Positions 8,195 to 16,861 are shown, counted from the first letter of the stretch. The stretch is 64,000 nucleotides of DNA from Psychrobacillus lasiicapitis (GCF_006861795.1 NZ_VDGH01000014.1:1332-65331); one strand, 5' to 3'. Notes: generated from the sequence alone by a model not told the origin. Numbers and translations are program-made.

Positions 8195-9616
8195 ATGCAA
8201 AACTTATTGTTTATTGATGGAAATTGGACTGGGGAAAACTTGGAGAAGTTTCCGGTCTACAACCCGGCTACTGGTGACATAGTATCTGAAGTCCCAAAAG
8301 GCGGTAAAGAAGAGGCGTTTGCAGCCGTGGAAGCAGCACATCGAGCATTTGAATCATGGTCTGACACTACTGCTTATGAGCGAGCAGCTCTACTGAAAAA
8401 GTACTTTCATGTAATTATTGACCATGAAGAAGAACTAGCAGAATTAATGACAAAAGAAATGGGAAAGCCGTTTACTGAAGCAAAAGGTGAAGTTCATTAT
8501 GCTGCGAACTATATTGAATGGTACGCAGAACAGGCAAAACGGATTTATGGTGAAACAATTCCTAGTCATGATAAAAACAAACGACTTCAAGTTTGGAAAA
8601 AACCTATTGGTGTTGTTGCTGCAATTACACCATGGAATTTCCCAGCTGCCATGTTAACGAGAAAAATGGGTCCAGCTTTAGCTGCTGGATGTACAGTCGT
8701 TATAAAGCCAGCAAGTGACACACCATTAACGGCAATTAAACTTGTAGAATTGGCGGAAGAAGCAGGGTTTCCAAAGGGAGTTATTAATATTGTAACTGGT
8801 TCTTCTAGTGAAATAGGTGGTGTCTTTTTATCAGATCCACGAGTAAAAAAGATTACCTTCACGGGTTCTACGGAAGTTGGAAAAGTTCTAATGCGACAAG
8901 GTGCTGACACCGTGAAAAAGCTAAGTCTTGAGCTTGGTGGTCATGCACCGATGATTGTTCTTAACGATGCAAATATCGAAACTGCAGTTCAAGGAGTCAT
9001 GGCTTCAAAATTTAGAAATGGTGGTCAGACTTGTGTTTGTGTTAATCGGGTTTATGTACAGTCTAAAATCTATGAACAGTTCATCGATGTCTTTGCTGCT
9101 CGAGTAAAGGAACTTAAAGTAGGTAATGGGATGGAAAGTGGTGTAAATATCGGTCCGTTAATTAATCAGGCTGCCGTGGAAAAAGTCGCTGAACATGTCC
9201 AAGATGCTGAAAAAAATGGTGCTACAGTAGTTGTGGGTGGCGGCCAGCCAGAAGAAAAAGGGAATTACTATTTGCCAACAATCATTAAAGATGCAAATGA
9301 AAATATGTTAATTATGCGTGAAGAAACATTTGGTCCAGTTGCCCCAATCCAAAAATTTGAGAGCATTGAGGAAGCAATTAAATTAGCAAATGATACACCA
9401 TATGGTTTAGCGGCATATGTTTTTACAGAAAATATTTCGCAAGGTACAAAAATTATTGAAAGATTAGATTATGGAATTATCGGTTGGAATGACGGAGCAC
9501 CTTCTGCTGTGCAAGCTCCCTTTGGGGGCATGAAAGAAAGTGGGCTTGGCCGCGAAGGCGGTCATCAAGGGATGGATGATTTTCTAGAAATACAATATGT
9601 ATCGATCGGAATCTAA
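8195..9616 (+). CDS. gabD: NAD(P)-dependent succinate-semialdehyde-type dehydrogenase
   Basis: Oxidises an omega-semialdehyde (succinate semialdehyde in the best-known members) to the acid. The 473 residues are a complete aldehyde dehydrogenase: NAD-binding TPWNFPAAML, FTGSTEVG, catalytic Glu246 in ELGGHAP, catalytic Cys280 in GQTCVCVNR, and EETFGPVAP and PFGGMKESGLGREGG at the end. The upstream in-frame GTG at 8186 lies inside the ribosome site TAGAGGTG, so the ATG at 8195 is taken as start. It sits between the GntR gene and an aminotransferase, the usual pairing for turning an amine into an acid. GabD-type is inferred from motifs; the true substrate may differ. Confidence 0.88.
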   Translation: MQNLLFIDGNWTGENLEKFPVYNPATGDIVSEVPKGGKEEAFAAVEAAHRAFESWSDTTAYERAALLKKYFHVIIDHEEELAELMTKEMGKPFTEAKGEVHYAANYIEWYAEQAKRIYGETIPSHDKNKRLQVWKKPIGVVAAITPWNFPAAMLTRKMGPALAAGCTVVIKPASDTPLTAIKLVELAEEAGFPKGVINIVTGSSSEIGGVFLSDPRVKKITFTGSTEVGKVLMRQGADTVKKLSLELGGHAPMIVLNDANIETAVQGVMASKFRNGGQTCVCVNRVYVQSKIYEQFIDVFAARVKELKVGNGMESGVNIGPLINQAAVEKVAEHVQDAEKNGATVVVGGGQPEEKGNYYLPTIIKDANENMLIMREETFGPVAPIQKFESIEEAIKLANDTPYGLAAYVFTENISQGTKIIERLDYGIIGWNDGAPSAVQAPFGGMKESGLGREGGHQGMDDFLEIQYVSIGI

Positions 9617-9640
9617 ACATATATTAGGGGGAGAAGAAAT

Positions 9641-10948
9641 ATGTCAATAACACACGGGAAAAATTTAAAAGAAGAGTTAGTAGAGTTAGACAAAAAGCAT
9701 TTTATTCATCCGACATCTAATATGAAACAACTTCAAGAGGATGGTCCAACATTTATTTTTACTGAAGGTGATGGGATTTATTTGAAGGATGTAGAAGGAA
9801 GAAAATTAATCGACAGTCTTTCTTCCCTATGGAATGTAAACATTGGACATGGGCGCAAAGAACTTGCAGAAGTCGCAAAAAAACAAATGGAAAAACTAGC
9901 ATTCACTTCTACTTTTAATAACTGGAGCCATGAACCCGTTATAAGACTTGCCGCTGAAATTGCAAAATGGACACCTGGAGATTTAAATGCGACATTCTTT
10001 ACTTCTGGTGGATCGGAAGCTAATGATACTGCTTTTAAAACTGTTCGTCATTATTGGAAAATTAAAGGTCTACCAGAAAAAAAGAAAATTATATCTAGAA
10101 AACTTTCTTATCATGGCGTTGCTATGGGAGCTACAAGTGCAACGGGTATTGAACAATTTCATACGTTTACTACGTCAATTGCTCCCGATTTTCACTATGT
10201 CGATAGTTCAGTAGAATCATTGAAAGAACTGATTGCAAAAGAAGGTGCTGATACGATTGCTGCATATATTTCAGAGCCTGTTCAAGGATCTGGTGGAGTA
10301 AATCTTCCTCCCCAGGGATATTTCCAAGCAGTTAGAGAAATTTGTGACGAAAATAATATTTTATTTATTGCAGATGAAGTGATTTGTGGTTTCGGTCGTC
10401 TAGGAACCAATTTCGGTATTGAACGATTCGGTGTGATTCCTGACATTATTACAATGGCTAAAGGTATAACGAGTGGATACGCGCCATTGGGGGGGATGAT
10501 TCTTTCCGAAAGACTTCATAATGATATCATTGAAAAAACGGAAGGAAACTTCTGGCATGGGTATACGTATAGTGGTCATCCGACTGCAGCTGCTGTTGCA
10601 CTCAAAAATTTAGAAATTATTAAGAACGAAAATCTAATGGATAATGTTAATATAGTTGGAAAACAGATGCTTGAAGGTTTCGAGTGGATTAAGGAACAAA
10701 ATGATAATGTAGACAATGTTCGTGGAATGGGCTTACTAGGAGCGATTAGTCTAGAAAAAGCTTCAAAATCTGTTGAACCAATCGGGCCTAAAATAGTTGC
10801 AAAAGCACTTGAAAAAGGATTAATTTGCCGTTCTGTTATTTACGACGGACAAGATACTCTTGCATTCGCTCCACCACTTATAATAACGAAAAATCAAATG
10901 GATGATATGATTACAATCATCAATGAATCTATTAAAGCAGTAAAATAG
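9641..10948 (+). CDS. class III PLP-dependent aminotransferase
   Basis: Transfers the amino group of an omega-amino acid or amine to a keto acid such as pyruvate or 2-oxoglutarate, leaving a semialdehyde. The 435 residues hold the PLP elements of the class: FFTSGGSEANDTA, SYHGVAMGA, ISEPVQGSGG, the Asp in LFIADEVICGFGR, and the Schiff-base Lys274 in TMAKGITSGYAPLGG. GGGGGAG precedes the ATG. It follows the dehydrogenase after 24 bases and ends in a terminator, so both enzymes are probably cotranscribed with the regulator. The sequence resembles beta-alanine/omega-amino acid:pyruvate aminotransferases, but I cannot fix the substrate. Confidence 0.88.
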   Translation: MSITHGKNLKEELVELDKKHFIHPTSNMKQLQEDGPTFIFTEGDGIYLKDVEGRKLIDSLSSLWNVNIGHGRKELAEVAKKQMEKLAFTSTFNNWSHEPVIRLAAEIAKWTPGDLNATFFTSGGSEANDTAFKTVRHYWKIKGLPEKKKIISRKLSYHGVAMGATSATGIEQFHTFTTSIAPDFHYVDSSVESLKELIAKEGADTIAAYISEPVQGSGGVNLPPQGYFQAVREICDENNILFIADEVICGFGRLGTNFGIERFGVIPDIITMAKGITSGYAPLGGMILSERLHNDIIEKTEGNFWHGYTYSGHPTAAAVALKNLEIIKNENLMDNVNIVGKQMLEGFEWIKEQNDNVDNVRGMGLLGAISLEKASKSVEPIGPKIVAKALEKGLICRSVIYDGQDTLAFAPPLIITKNQMDDMITIINESIKAVK

Positions 10949-10954
10949 TATGGG

Positions 10955-10983
10955 CAGGTTGGCATTTATGCCAACCTGTTTTG
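10955..10983 (+). terminator. terminator of the aminotransferase operon
   Basis: Ten-base perfect stem CAGGTTGGCA / TGCCAACCTG with a TTTA loop, followed by TTTT, seven bases after the stop codon. Confidence 0.92.
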
Positions 10984-11095
10984 TGTTATGCTCCAGAGTT
11001 GCATGTTCTCATTATCTGGATAATTTTTACTAACAATTATTTATCACCTATCATGCTGATATATGAAAAACTATATAATCGAGCATTGGAACTAA

Positions 11096-11314
11096 AACAA
11101 TTACTTTCTTCAACTATATACGATGAATAGAGATCTAAAAATACTTATTGAATCTGCTAACTTGGTGATGCCAGATTTACATTGGGAATATTGGAAGATG
11201 AATAATTTGAAAGAGGAAATGGTAGATACAGAGAATGAAACAGTATTAAATCTATACAAATCCGTCGGGTTTGAGGTCATAGAAAAGGAAAATAGATATT
11301 TTATTGAGCTCTAA
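11096..11314 (+). pseudogene. remnant of a GNAT acetyltransferase (C-terminal part)
   Basis: The open frame 11096-11314 ends in a segment reading VDTENETVLNLYKSVGFEVIE. That is the motif-B end of GNAT N-acetyltransferases (the usual form has N-x-A-x-x-LY-x-x-x-GF). The acetyl-CoA-binding motif A is missing, and there is no ribosome site before the only ATG (11123). It is best read as a decayed gene rather than a functional 63-residue protein. Confidence 0.5.
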
Positions 11315-11491
11315 TTGTTAATTTCTTTCGACAGAGGGTCTTCGTTTAATGGTCATTGAGAGAAATTTATTAGTTAATTGTTTAATAAAAATGAAAACAG
11401 GGAAGTTAATAATATAGAAGTTGGCTAGGTGAAAGGTATTTCAGAGTGAGCCGACGTATAGAAAAATATTAGAAAAATGGGGGTCCTAAAA

Positions 11492-11641
11492 ATGATAAAA
11501 AAATATAACTTCATTATGAATGGTAAAATTATAGAAGTAAATGCTTCCTCTAAAGTAGAAGCGTATAAAAAAGCAATGGCGATAAACTTTGAAATGGATA
11601 AGGAAAAGAATCTTCCTACAAAGAATTGTGTATATTCCTGA
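11492..11641 (+). CDS. possible small protein, 49 residues
   Basis: ATG at 11492 to TGA at 11641 encodes a lysine-rich 49-residue peptide beginning MIKKYNF, with a predicted beta-hairpin (FIMNGKIIEVNASS) followed by an amphipathic helix. The GGGGGTC upstream could serve as a ribosome site. I do not recognise a family. It sits between a gene remnant and a decayed T-box, a region of debris, so it may itself be a leftover. Confidence 0.35.
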   Translation: MIKKYNFIMNGKIIEVNASSKVEAYKKAMAINFEMDKEKNLPTKNCVYS

Positions 11642-11670
11642 TAAAAATTTGATGAGGACATTAAAACAGG

Positions 11671-11800
11671 AATATATTGCAGCTTGTTGAGAGCTATATC
11701 GACGCTTTTTAAGTAAGCCTAAAACGATTCGATTATGTCAGCCATAATCGAGTCGTTTTCGTTAATAAATGTATTAGAGAGCTAAAAGTGAATTGAGTTT
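11671..11800 (+). pseudogene. decayed T-box leader, duplicate of the proS leader
   Basis: This segment aligns with the intact leader at 12531-12655. GCAGCTTG(T/C)TGAGAGCTATATC, CGAGTCGTTTTCGTTAA and GTATTAGAG(A/G)GCTAAAAG are shared. The terminal T-box sequence is lost (AAGATGGAGAGG where AAGGTGGTACCACG is expected), and no synthetase gene or attenuator follows. It is therefore a non-functional copy. Confidence 0.7.
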
Positions 11801-11849
11801 AAACCAAGATGGAGAGGATATCGGCCTGAACATGTAGTTGAATGGGGAA

Positions 11850-11884
11850 CAATAAAAGGCAGGTTCAACAAATTAACCTGCCTT
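11850..11884 (-). terminator. terminator of the VOC gene
   Basis: Inverted repeat AAGGCAGGTT / AACCTGCCTT (11856-11884) followed on the minus strand by TTTATTGTT, about 50 bases after the VOC stop codon. Confidence 0.75.
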
Positions 11885-11933
11885 AACTTTATTATATTAG
11901 TATGAGTTCGTGTTATAGTCTATACCGCTTTCA

Positions 11934-12305
11934 TCATCTATGCTGGTCTAAAAGAATTTGATTACCATCTGGATCTTCAATTGTAAAATATGCAGGTCCT
12001 TCTGTAGTTTCATCCGCTTCTTGCAGTATTTTTATTCCTTTTTCTTGAAGCTGTTTTTGAAGTTCTCGAACATCTGTAAACGCCTCAAGATTTTCTGCAT
12101 TACTATTCCATCCAGGATTAAAAGTTAGAATATTATTTTCAAACATACCTTGGAAGAGGCCAATTATACAATTATCATTTTTCATGATAAGCCAATTTTG
12201 TGTAATATCTCCTCCCATAGCTTGGAAACCGAGGTTTTCGTAAAATGTTTTTGATGTATTTATGTCTTTTACTTTTAAACTTACAGAAAATGCTCCTAAA
12301 TTCAT
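11934..12305 (-). CDS. VOC family (glyoxalase/bleomycin-resistance fold) protein
   Basis: A 123-residue protein with the two beta-alpha-beta-beta-beta modules of the vicinal oxygen chelate superfamily. It opens with FSVSLKVKDINTSKTFYENLGF and closes with AYFTIEDPDGNQILLDQHR, where the late Glu/Asp-Pro-Asp-Gly pattern is typical. Members are metal-dependent lyases, dioxygenases or drug-binding proteins; the sequence does not tell which. It is on the minus strand between the decayed and the intact T-box leaders, which suggests it arrived with, or was trapped by, the leader duplication. Confidence 0.8.
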   Translation of the reverse strand: MNLGAFSVSLKVKDINTSKTFYENLGFQAMGGDITQNWLIMKNDNCIIGLFQGMFENNILTFNPGWNSNAENLEAFTDVRELQKQLQEKGIKILQEADETTEGPAYFTIEDPDGNQILLDQHR

Positions 12306-12446
12306 ATCATAACCGCCTTTTAGTCAGAATTATTAATAAGTATAAGAGAGTAAACGAAATTATACAAGCACCAGAGAAGAGCATCATAACCCTGATGGCT
12401 CCATGGGAATAACTACGCTAGTGATTCCTTGAAGTCAGAATGGAGA

Positions 12447-12475
12447 TTGTATTAAATTCATCTATTTGGTATATT
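12447..12475 (+). promoter_or_regulatory. possible proS promoter
   Basis: TTGTAT (12447-12452) and TATATT (12470-12475) are 17 bases apart. Transcription from here would give a leader of about 260 bases, the usual size for a T-box. Confidence 0.45.
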
Positions 12476-12481
12476 ATTAAG

Positions 12482-12726
12482 TATATATAATCTTTGATGT
12501 GGCCAAGTAAATAAGAATTGTGAAACAGAAAATATAGCAGCTTGCTGAGAGCTATATCACCGCTTCTTGTTGAAACCTACCACGGAGATGTTATGCAAAC
12601 ATAACCGAGTCGTTTTCGTTAACAAACGTATTAGAGGGCTAAAAGGAATTTTAGCTAAACTAAGGTGGTACCACGTCTATCCAGCACAGAGACGTCCTTT
12701 TCCGAGGACTGCTCTGTGCTTTTTAT
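12482..12726 (+). promoter_or_regulatory. T-box leader of proS (proline-responsive)
   Basis: T-box leaders sense uncharged tRNA and switch between an antiterminator and a terminator. Visible here are GCTGAGAGC in stem I, GAAACCTACC with a CCT specifier codon for proline at 12576-12578, the T-box core AAGGTGGTACCACG at 12662-12675, and a terminator hairpin AGCACAGAG / CTCTGTGCT followed by TTTTT (12682-12724). The core contains the UGGU that pairs with the ACCA tail of tRNA-Pro. The gene follows 18 bases later. Confidence 0.9.
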
Positions 12727-12743
12727 TATTAGGAGGGAACTTT

Positions 12744-14183
12744 ATGACAAGTCAACAACAAAATGATTTTTCGAAATGGTATATCGACACAATTCAGAAG
12801 GCAGATTTAATGGACTATACGCCAGTCCGTGGGTGTATCGCATTTAAACCAGATGGCTTTGAGATCTGGGAACATATTCAAGCTGAAATGGATCGACGTT
12901 TTAAAGAGACTGGACATCGCAATGCCTATTTCCCAATGCTTATTCCGGAATCATTTTTCCAAAAAGAAAAAGATCATATCGAAGGCTTTTCACCAGAGCT
13001 TCCATGGGTAACAGAGGCGGCAGGTGAAAAATTAGAAGAGCGTCTAGCACTTCGCCCAACTTCTGAAACGATGATTGGTCATTTATATTCTGACTGGATT
13101 AAGAGTTACCGTGATCTACCTGTACTTATCAACCAATGGGCAAACGTATTCCGTTGGGAAAAGAAAACTCTTCCTTTCATACGTACTTCTGAATTTTTAT
13201 GGCAAGAAGGGCATACTGCGCATGCAGATGAAGAAGAAGCACGCAAGGAAACAATGCAGATGCTTAACATCTATAAAGAGGTAGTAGAAGAGCTATTAGC
13301 AATTCCAGTATACGATGGTCAAAAAACACCTTCTGAACGCTTTGCTGGGGCTGTAGATACGTATTCCATTGAAGCCATGATGAAAGACGGAAAAGCAGTG
13401 CAAGCTGGTACATCTCATTACCTTGGAACAAAGTTTGCGGAAGCATTTGATATTAAGTATTTAAATAAAGAAAACAAGCATCAGCATGTGCATACAACAT
13501 CGTGGGGAACATCTACACGTCTAATCGGTTCGGTTATTATGGTTCATGGTGACGAACAAGGGCTTGTATTGCCACCACGTATTGCACCAACTCAAGTTGT
13601 ATTAATACCAGTAGGACCTTGGAAAAAGAATCCTGCTATTATGGAAAAACTAGATGAAGTTTTTGCTTCCCTTAAAGCAAAAGGTATTCGTGTACGTTTA
13701 GACGATTCTGACCAATCTCCTGGCTACAAATTCAATGAGTGGGAGTTAAAAGGAGTTCCAGTTCGTGTGGAATTAGGACCACGTGATTTAGAAAATAACC
13801 AAGCATTATTAAAAGCGCGTGACGAAGCGGACAAAGTAACTGTAGATATTCCTAATCTAGTGGAGCGTATTGAAGAAGAACTAGCAACTATGCAAACACG
13901 TTTACTAGAAAAAGCTCGTGCATTCCGCGATCAAAACTCGCATACACATGTGAACTCATTAGAGGAGTTAAAACAACATCTTACTGATTCAACTGATAAA
14001 GGAGAAATCCCAGGCTGGATTCTTGCTGGATGGTGTGGCGATGACGCTTGTGAGGAGAATGTGAAGAATGAAACGAAATTTACGACGCGTAATATTCCAT
14101 TCAACCCACCTACTGAAAAAGCAACATGCATCAACTGTGGCAAGGATTCGAAACATACTGTATGGTTCGGTCGTGCATACTAA
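12744..14183 (+). CDS. proS: prolyl-tRNA synthetase, archaeal/eukaryotic type
   Basis: Charges tRNA-Pro with proline. At 479 residues it is the short type without the bacterial editing insert; this type carries a C-terminal zinc-binding domain and ends in tyrosine. That layout is seen: class II motif 2 region NQWANVFRWE, RTSEFLWQEGHTAH, the anticodon-binding domain (PTQVVLIPVG, VRVELGPRD), four Cys ligands (CGDDACEE and CINCGK) and the final GRAY. An open frame extends upstream to 12567, but it runs through the T-box leader; AGGAGGGA before 12744 sets the start. A proline T-box controls it. Confidence 0.95.
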   Translation: MTSQQQNDFSKWYIDTIQKADLMDYTPVRGCIAFKPDGFEIWEHIQAEMDRRFKETGHRNAYFPMLIPESFFQKEKDHIEGFSPELPWVTEAAGEKLEERLALRPTSETMIGHLYSDWIKSYRDLPVLINQWANVFRWEKKTLPFIRTSEFLWQEGHTAHADEEEARKETMQMLNIYKEVVEELLAIPVYDGQKTPSERFAGAVDTYSIEAMMKDGKAVQAGTSHYLGTKFAEAFDIKYLNKENKHQHVHTTSWGTSTRLIGSVIMVHGDEQGLVLPPRIAPTQVVLIPVGPWKKNPAIMEKLDEVFASLKAKGIRVRLDDSDQSPGYKFNEWELKGVPVRVELGPRDLENNQALLKARDEADKVTVDIPNLVERIEEELATMQTRLLEKARAFRDQNSHTHVNSLEELKQHLTDSTDKGEIPGWILAGWCGDDACEENVKNETKFTTRNIPFNPPTEKATCINCGKDSKHTVWFGRAY

Positions 14184-14205
14184 TTAAATAGAAAATATAA
14201 GTTAA

Positions 14206-14247
14206 AAAATCAACCATTGCTTGTTAAATGGTTGATTTTTTATTTTT
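14206..14247 (+). terminator. proS terminator
   Basis: Stem AAATCAACCATT / AATGGTTGATTT followed by a T-rich tract, 25 bases after the stop codon. Confidence 0.88.
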
Positions 14248-14310
14248 TCAACATTTCATGTAAGATAAATGAAATACATTCGTCTAATTATTAAAGAAAG
14301 GGGGGATCCC

Positions 14311-14823
14311 TTGGAGAAGAGCTTAATAGAAAAATGGTTTGAGCTATACGAACAAGATATAACCAGCTTTCTAATATACTACACTGGATCAATGGAAATA
14401 GAAGATCTGGTACAAGAAACATTTCTTCGAGCGTGGAGCAAAATAAATAAATATAATGAGAGCTCCCATCCAAAAACATGGCTTATATCCATCGCCAGAA
14501 ATATGGTAATAGATCGTTACAGAAGAAATCGAGTTTGGAGCAAAATCAGGCATACCTTATTACAAGAGCAGAATTTTTCTAATAGTACAGAACAGCATAT
14601 CATTCTAAATCAAGAAAACAGCCATTTATACAATGCTATTAGTCAGCTTCCATCAAAATATAAAGAAGTCATCATTCTTAAAGGGATTTTGGAGATGTCA
14701 TCCAAGGAAGTTAGCCATGTGATGAAAAGTAATGAGAATAATATAAATGTGATATATCATCGCTCCTTGAAAAAAATAAAGACACTCTTAGAAAAGGAGG
14801 GATATGAATATGGAGGATTATAA
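14311..14823 (+). CDS. ECF-type RNA polymerase sigma factor
   Basis: A 170-residue sigma-70 family protein with only regions 2 and 4. Region 2 is ITSFLIYYTGSMEIEDLVQETFLRAWSKI and WLISIARNMVIDRYRRNR; region 4 is ISQLPSKYKEVIILKGILEMSSKEVSHVM. It redirects RNA polymerase to a few target promoters. The frame is open to an ATG at 14269, but AAAGGGGGGATCCC lies directly before a TTG at 14311, which gives an N-terminus LEKSLIEKWFELYEQ typical of the family, so TTG is preferred. It overlaps the next gene, a single-pass membrane protein and the likely anti-sigma partner. Confidence 0.88.
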   Translation: MEKSLIEKWFELYEQDITSFLIYYTGSMEIEDLVQETFLRAWSKINKYNESSHPKTWLISIARNMVIDRYRRNRVWSKIRHTLLQEQNFSNSTEQHIILNQENSHLYNAISQLPSKYKEVIILKGILEMSSKEVSHVMKSNENNINVIYHRSLKKIKTLLEKEGYEYGGL

Positions 14824-15685
14824 GGAACTGCAAAATCGTTTGAGAAACCTTCCAAAGTATTCACTGGAGAATGAACAAAAAGAAAAATTATTGTATACGT
14901 TGAGAGCTAAGCAAAATATAGTTAAGAAACCAGTCTTATTAAAGCCAATATTTACGATTGTAGCCATATGCTCTATACTTCTTTTGCTTTTATTAACGCA
15001 TGAAGATTATTACAAATTAAGTGCACAACAAGGAACAGTTTTTACATTACCAGATAGAGATCAAGAAGTACTGGGAGTGGAAGGTAGGATAGGGATTCTT
15101 GTTTTTAATGAACAATTTGTTGCAGAGGACAAGAGAAGAGTGTCCAAGATGATGCTTTACTTCTGGGGAGATGAGCATGCGCTTGTGGACAAAAAGTTCA
15201 GAGTAGAAGCGGTAAATATAAAAAGAGAAAAGATTGTGTTAACAGAAGGTGTTCTCTCAAGCGGCCTTTATAGTGAGGATGCTCATACATTAGCTAGATT
15301 TATTCCGTTCCCATCAGAAGGGGAATGGCAGTTATCGTTTTATGTGGAAGATGTACTATTCGAAGCATTTACAGTTAATGTCTTCCCACCATTCCCTAAA
15401 ACGGAAAACTATGCACTCGTTGATTCTCCAAAGGAAATTCCAATCGGTGAAGCTTATGAAGTATATTTACAAAGTACACTTGGAGAAAAGGAAATAATCG
15501 AGGTGAAGTTACTCGATAACAAAGGGAGAGTAATGGAAACTACCGTTTTTAAGCAGGACAATAGCGTGATAGACGGTGAAGGGGGAGGAATAATTTATTA
15601 TTACAAGGGTAATCTAACATGGAAAGATCATGGAATGTGGAAGCTCCTTATTGATGGAGAACAAACGAGAATATTTGAGAATTAG
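14810..15685 (+). CDS. membrane protein with DUF4871-like outer domain, probable sigma-factor partner
   Basis: A 291-residue protein: a charged cytoplasmic N-terminus of about 40 residues, one membrane helix (IFTIVAICSILLLLLL), then an extracytoplasmic domain. That domain resembles YhfM/DUF4871 proteins (VEGRIGILVFNEQF ... LYFWGDE). AAAGGAGGG lies at proper distance from the ATG at 14810; an ATG two codons earlier is also possible. It overlaps the sigma gene, the arrangement of ECF sigma/anti-sigma pairs, yet I see no zinc-binding HxxxCxxC motif of the common anti-sigma fold. Anti-sigma function is inferred from context. Confidence 0.65.
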   Translation: MEDYKELQNRLRNLPKYSLENEQKEKLLYTLRAKQNIVKKPVLLKPIFTIVAICSILLLLLLTHEDYYKLSAQQGTVFTLPDRDQEVLGVEGRIGILVFNEQFVAEDKRRVSKMMLYFWGDEHALVDKKFRVEAVNIKREKIVLTEGVLSSGLYSEDAHTLARFIPFPSEGEWQLSFYVEDVLFEAFTVNVFPPFPKTENYALVDSPKEIPIGEAYEVYLQSTLGEKEIIEVKLLDNKGRVMETTVFKQDNSVIDGEGGGIIYYYKGNLTWKDHGMWKLLIDGEQTRIFEN

Positions 15686-15748
15686 TATGAAAAAGTATTC
15701 AAACTCTTGATGATAGTTTATACACATAATTTTCGATAAAATAATAGT

Positions 15749-15785
15749 AGAGACGTTCCTTCATTAAATGAAAGGAACGTCTCTA
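15749..15785. terminator. bidirectional terminator
   Basis: Stem AGAGACGTTCCTT / AAGGAACGTCTCT between two genes that converge here (sigma operon on plus, ATP-grasp gene on minus). Confidence 0.8.
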
Positions 15786-15799
15786 TCTACATAATGTAT

Positions 15800-16861
15800 T
15801 TACACTAATACTACAGAATCTTTGGAGGAAGATAATATTACTGGCTGTTCAATATGCGTTGCTTTCACATCAAACTTAGGATGAAGGGTTTCTAATTGAT
15901 CACCTAGTAATAACTTAATTGCATAATAGGGGAAATTAATATCGGAAAGACAGCTTATATGTAATCCACCACTCATACGAGGGTTAATTTCTAATAGTTT
16001 TGGGATACCGTCTTTATATCTTACTTGGATATTGAACACATAAGGAATTTTATATTGTGCAGCCATTTTCTCAGCGATTTCGATTAATTCTTTATTGTAT
16101 TCAATCTCACGAATTCGTCCATTTCCTTTTTTCCTCGGTATTGCCGTAAGTAGAGTTCCATCAGCTTCGGCTAGACAGTCAATGCTATACTCATAACCAT
16201 CGAGATATTCTAAAACCATCAAGTCGGGGAAATGCTCCTGCGTTTGTAAAATTTTAATAGCTGTATCATAAGAAATCTTTTGTGAGGAAGCGGTACTGAA
16301 TATAAAAGGAATAGTATCTGCTTTATTATCGATAATACGGAATCCGCTCGCACCTTCTCCAATGACAGGCTTAATACATAGCTTCGTATTATTCTTACTT
16401 AATGCCTCATAAGCAGCTTGGAATTCTTTCGCATTGTTGACAATTCGGTAGGAAGGGATAGCTACTATAAAATTCCCTTCATTCGCTTGGTTTTCTAAGG
16501 ATCGATACATCGCTGCTTTATCATCTACTATGGCCATTAAATCACCATCTGGACAAACTAACACTTTTACACCGATTTCCTCGAATTTGTCTAAGTGTTG
16601 AGAGATAAGCACATTTTCTTTTCGTGGAACAAATACATGAATCTGATTTTGTATGCAGAAATCTATACAAAACTGTAAATATTCTTCTCCCTCGATATCT
16701 GGTTCTGTCCCTGATACATCACAGTAATTAAAATACACAGTATCTGGATTAGGGTGTGTACCGTAAATAACGAACTCCTGTTGATCCGGGTTATGTCGAA
16801 TCATCTCCATGTAGTGGGCTACAGTTGAAAACCATCTATTGAACCAAATATTAATCGGCAT
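15800..16861 (-). CDS. ATP-grasp domain protein, carboxylate-amine ligase type
   Basis: A 353-residue protein with an N-terminal Rossmann-like domain (FVIYGTHPNPDTVYF) and a central to C-terminal ATP-grasp fold: KLCIKPVIGEGASGFRI binds ATP, MVLEYLDGYEYSIDCLAE follows, and PKLLEINPRMSGGLH carries the metal-binding Glu/Asn pair. The family joins a carboxylate to an amine or other nucleophile through an acyl-phosphate. It resembles the carbamoyl-phosphate-synthase-like stand-alone ligases. No partner enzyme lies nearby, so the product is unknown. Confidence 0.82.
   Translation of the reverse strand: MPINIWFNRWFSTVAHYMEMIRHNPDQQEFVIYGTHPNPDTVYFNYCDVSGTEPDIEGEEYLQFCIDFCIQNQIHVFVPRKENVLISQHLDKFEEIGVKVLVCPDGDLMAIVDDKAAMYRSLENQANEGNFIVAIPSYRIVNNAKEFQAAYEALSKNNTKLCIKPVIGEGASGFRIIDNKADTIPFIFSTASSQKISYDTAIKILQTQEHFPDLMVLEYLDGYEYSIDCLAEADGTLLTAIPRKKGNGRIREIEYNKELIEIAEKMAAQYKIPYVFNIQVRYKDGIPKLLEINPRMSGGLHISCLSDINFPYYAIKLLLGDQLETLHPKFDVKATHIEQPVILSSSKDSVVLV

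Noticed and set aside
11425-11661. Minus-strand frame of 78 residues
   Set aside because: No ribosome site; the plus strand holds the more credible small frame, and the product is low-complexity hydrophobic.
12567-12743. N-terminal extension of ProRS by 59 residues
   Set aside because: It runs through the T-box core and terminator; the AGGAGGGA at 12731 defines the start at 12744.
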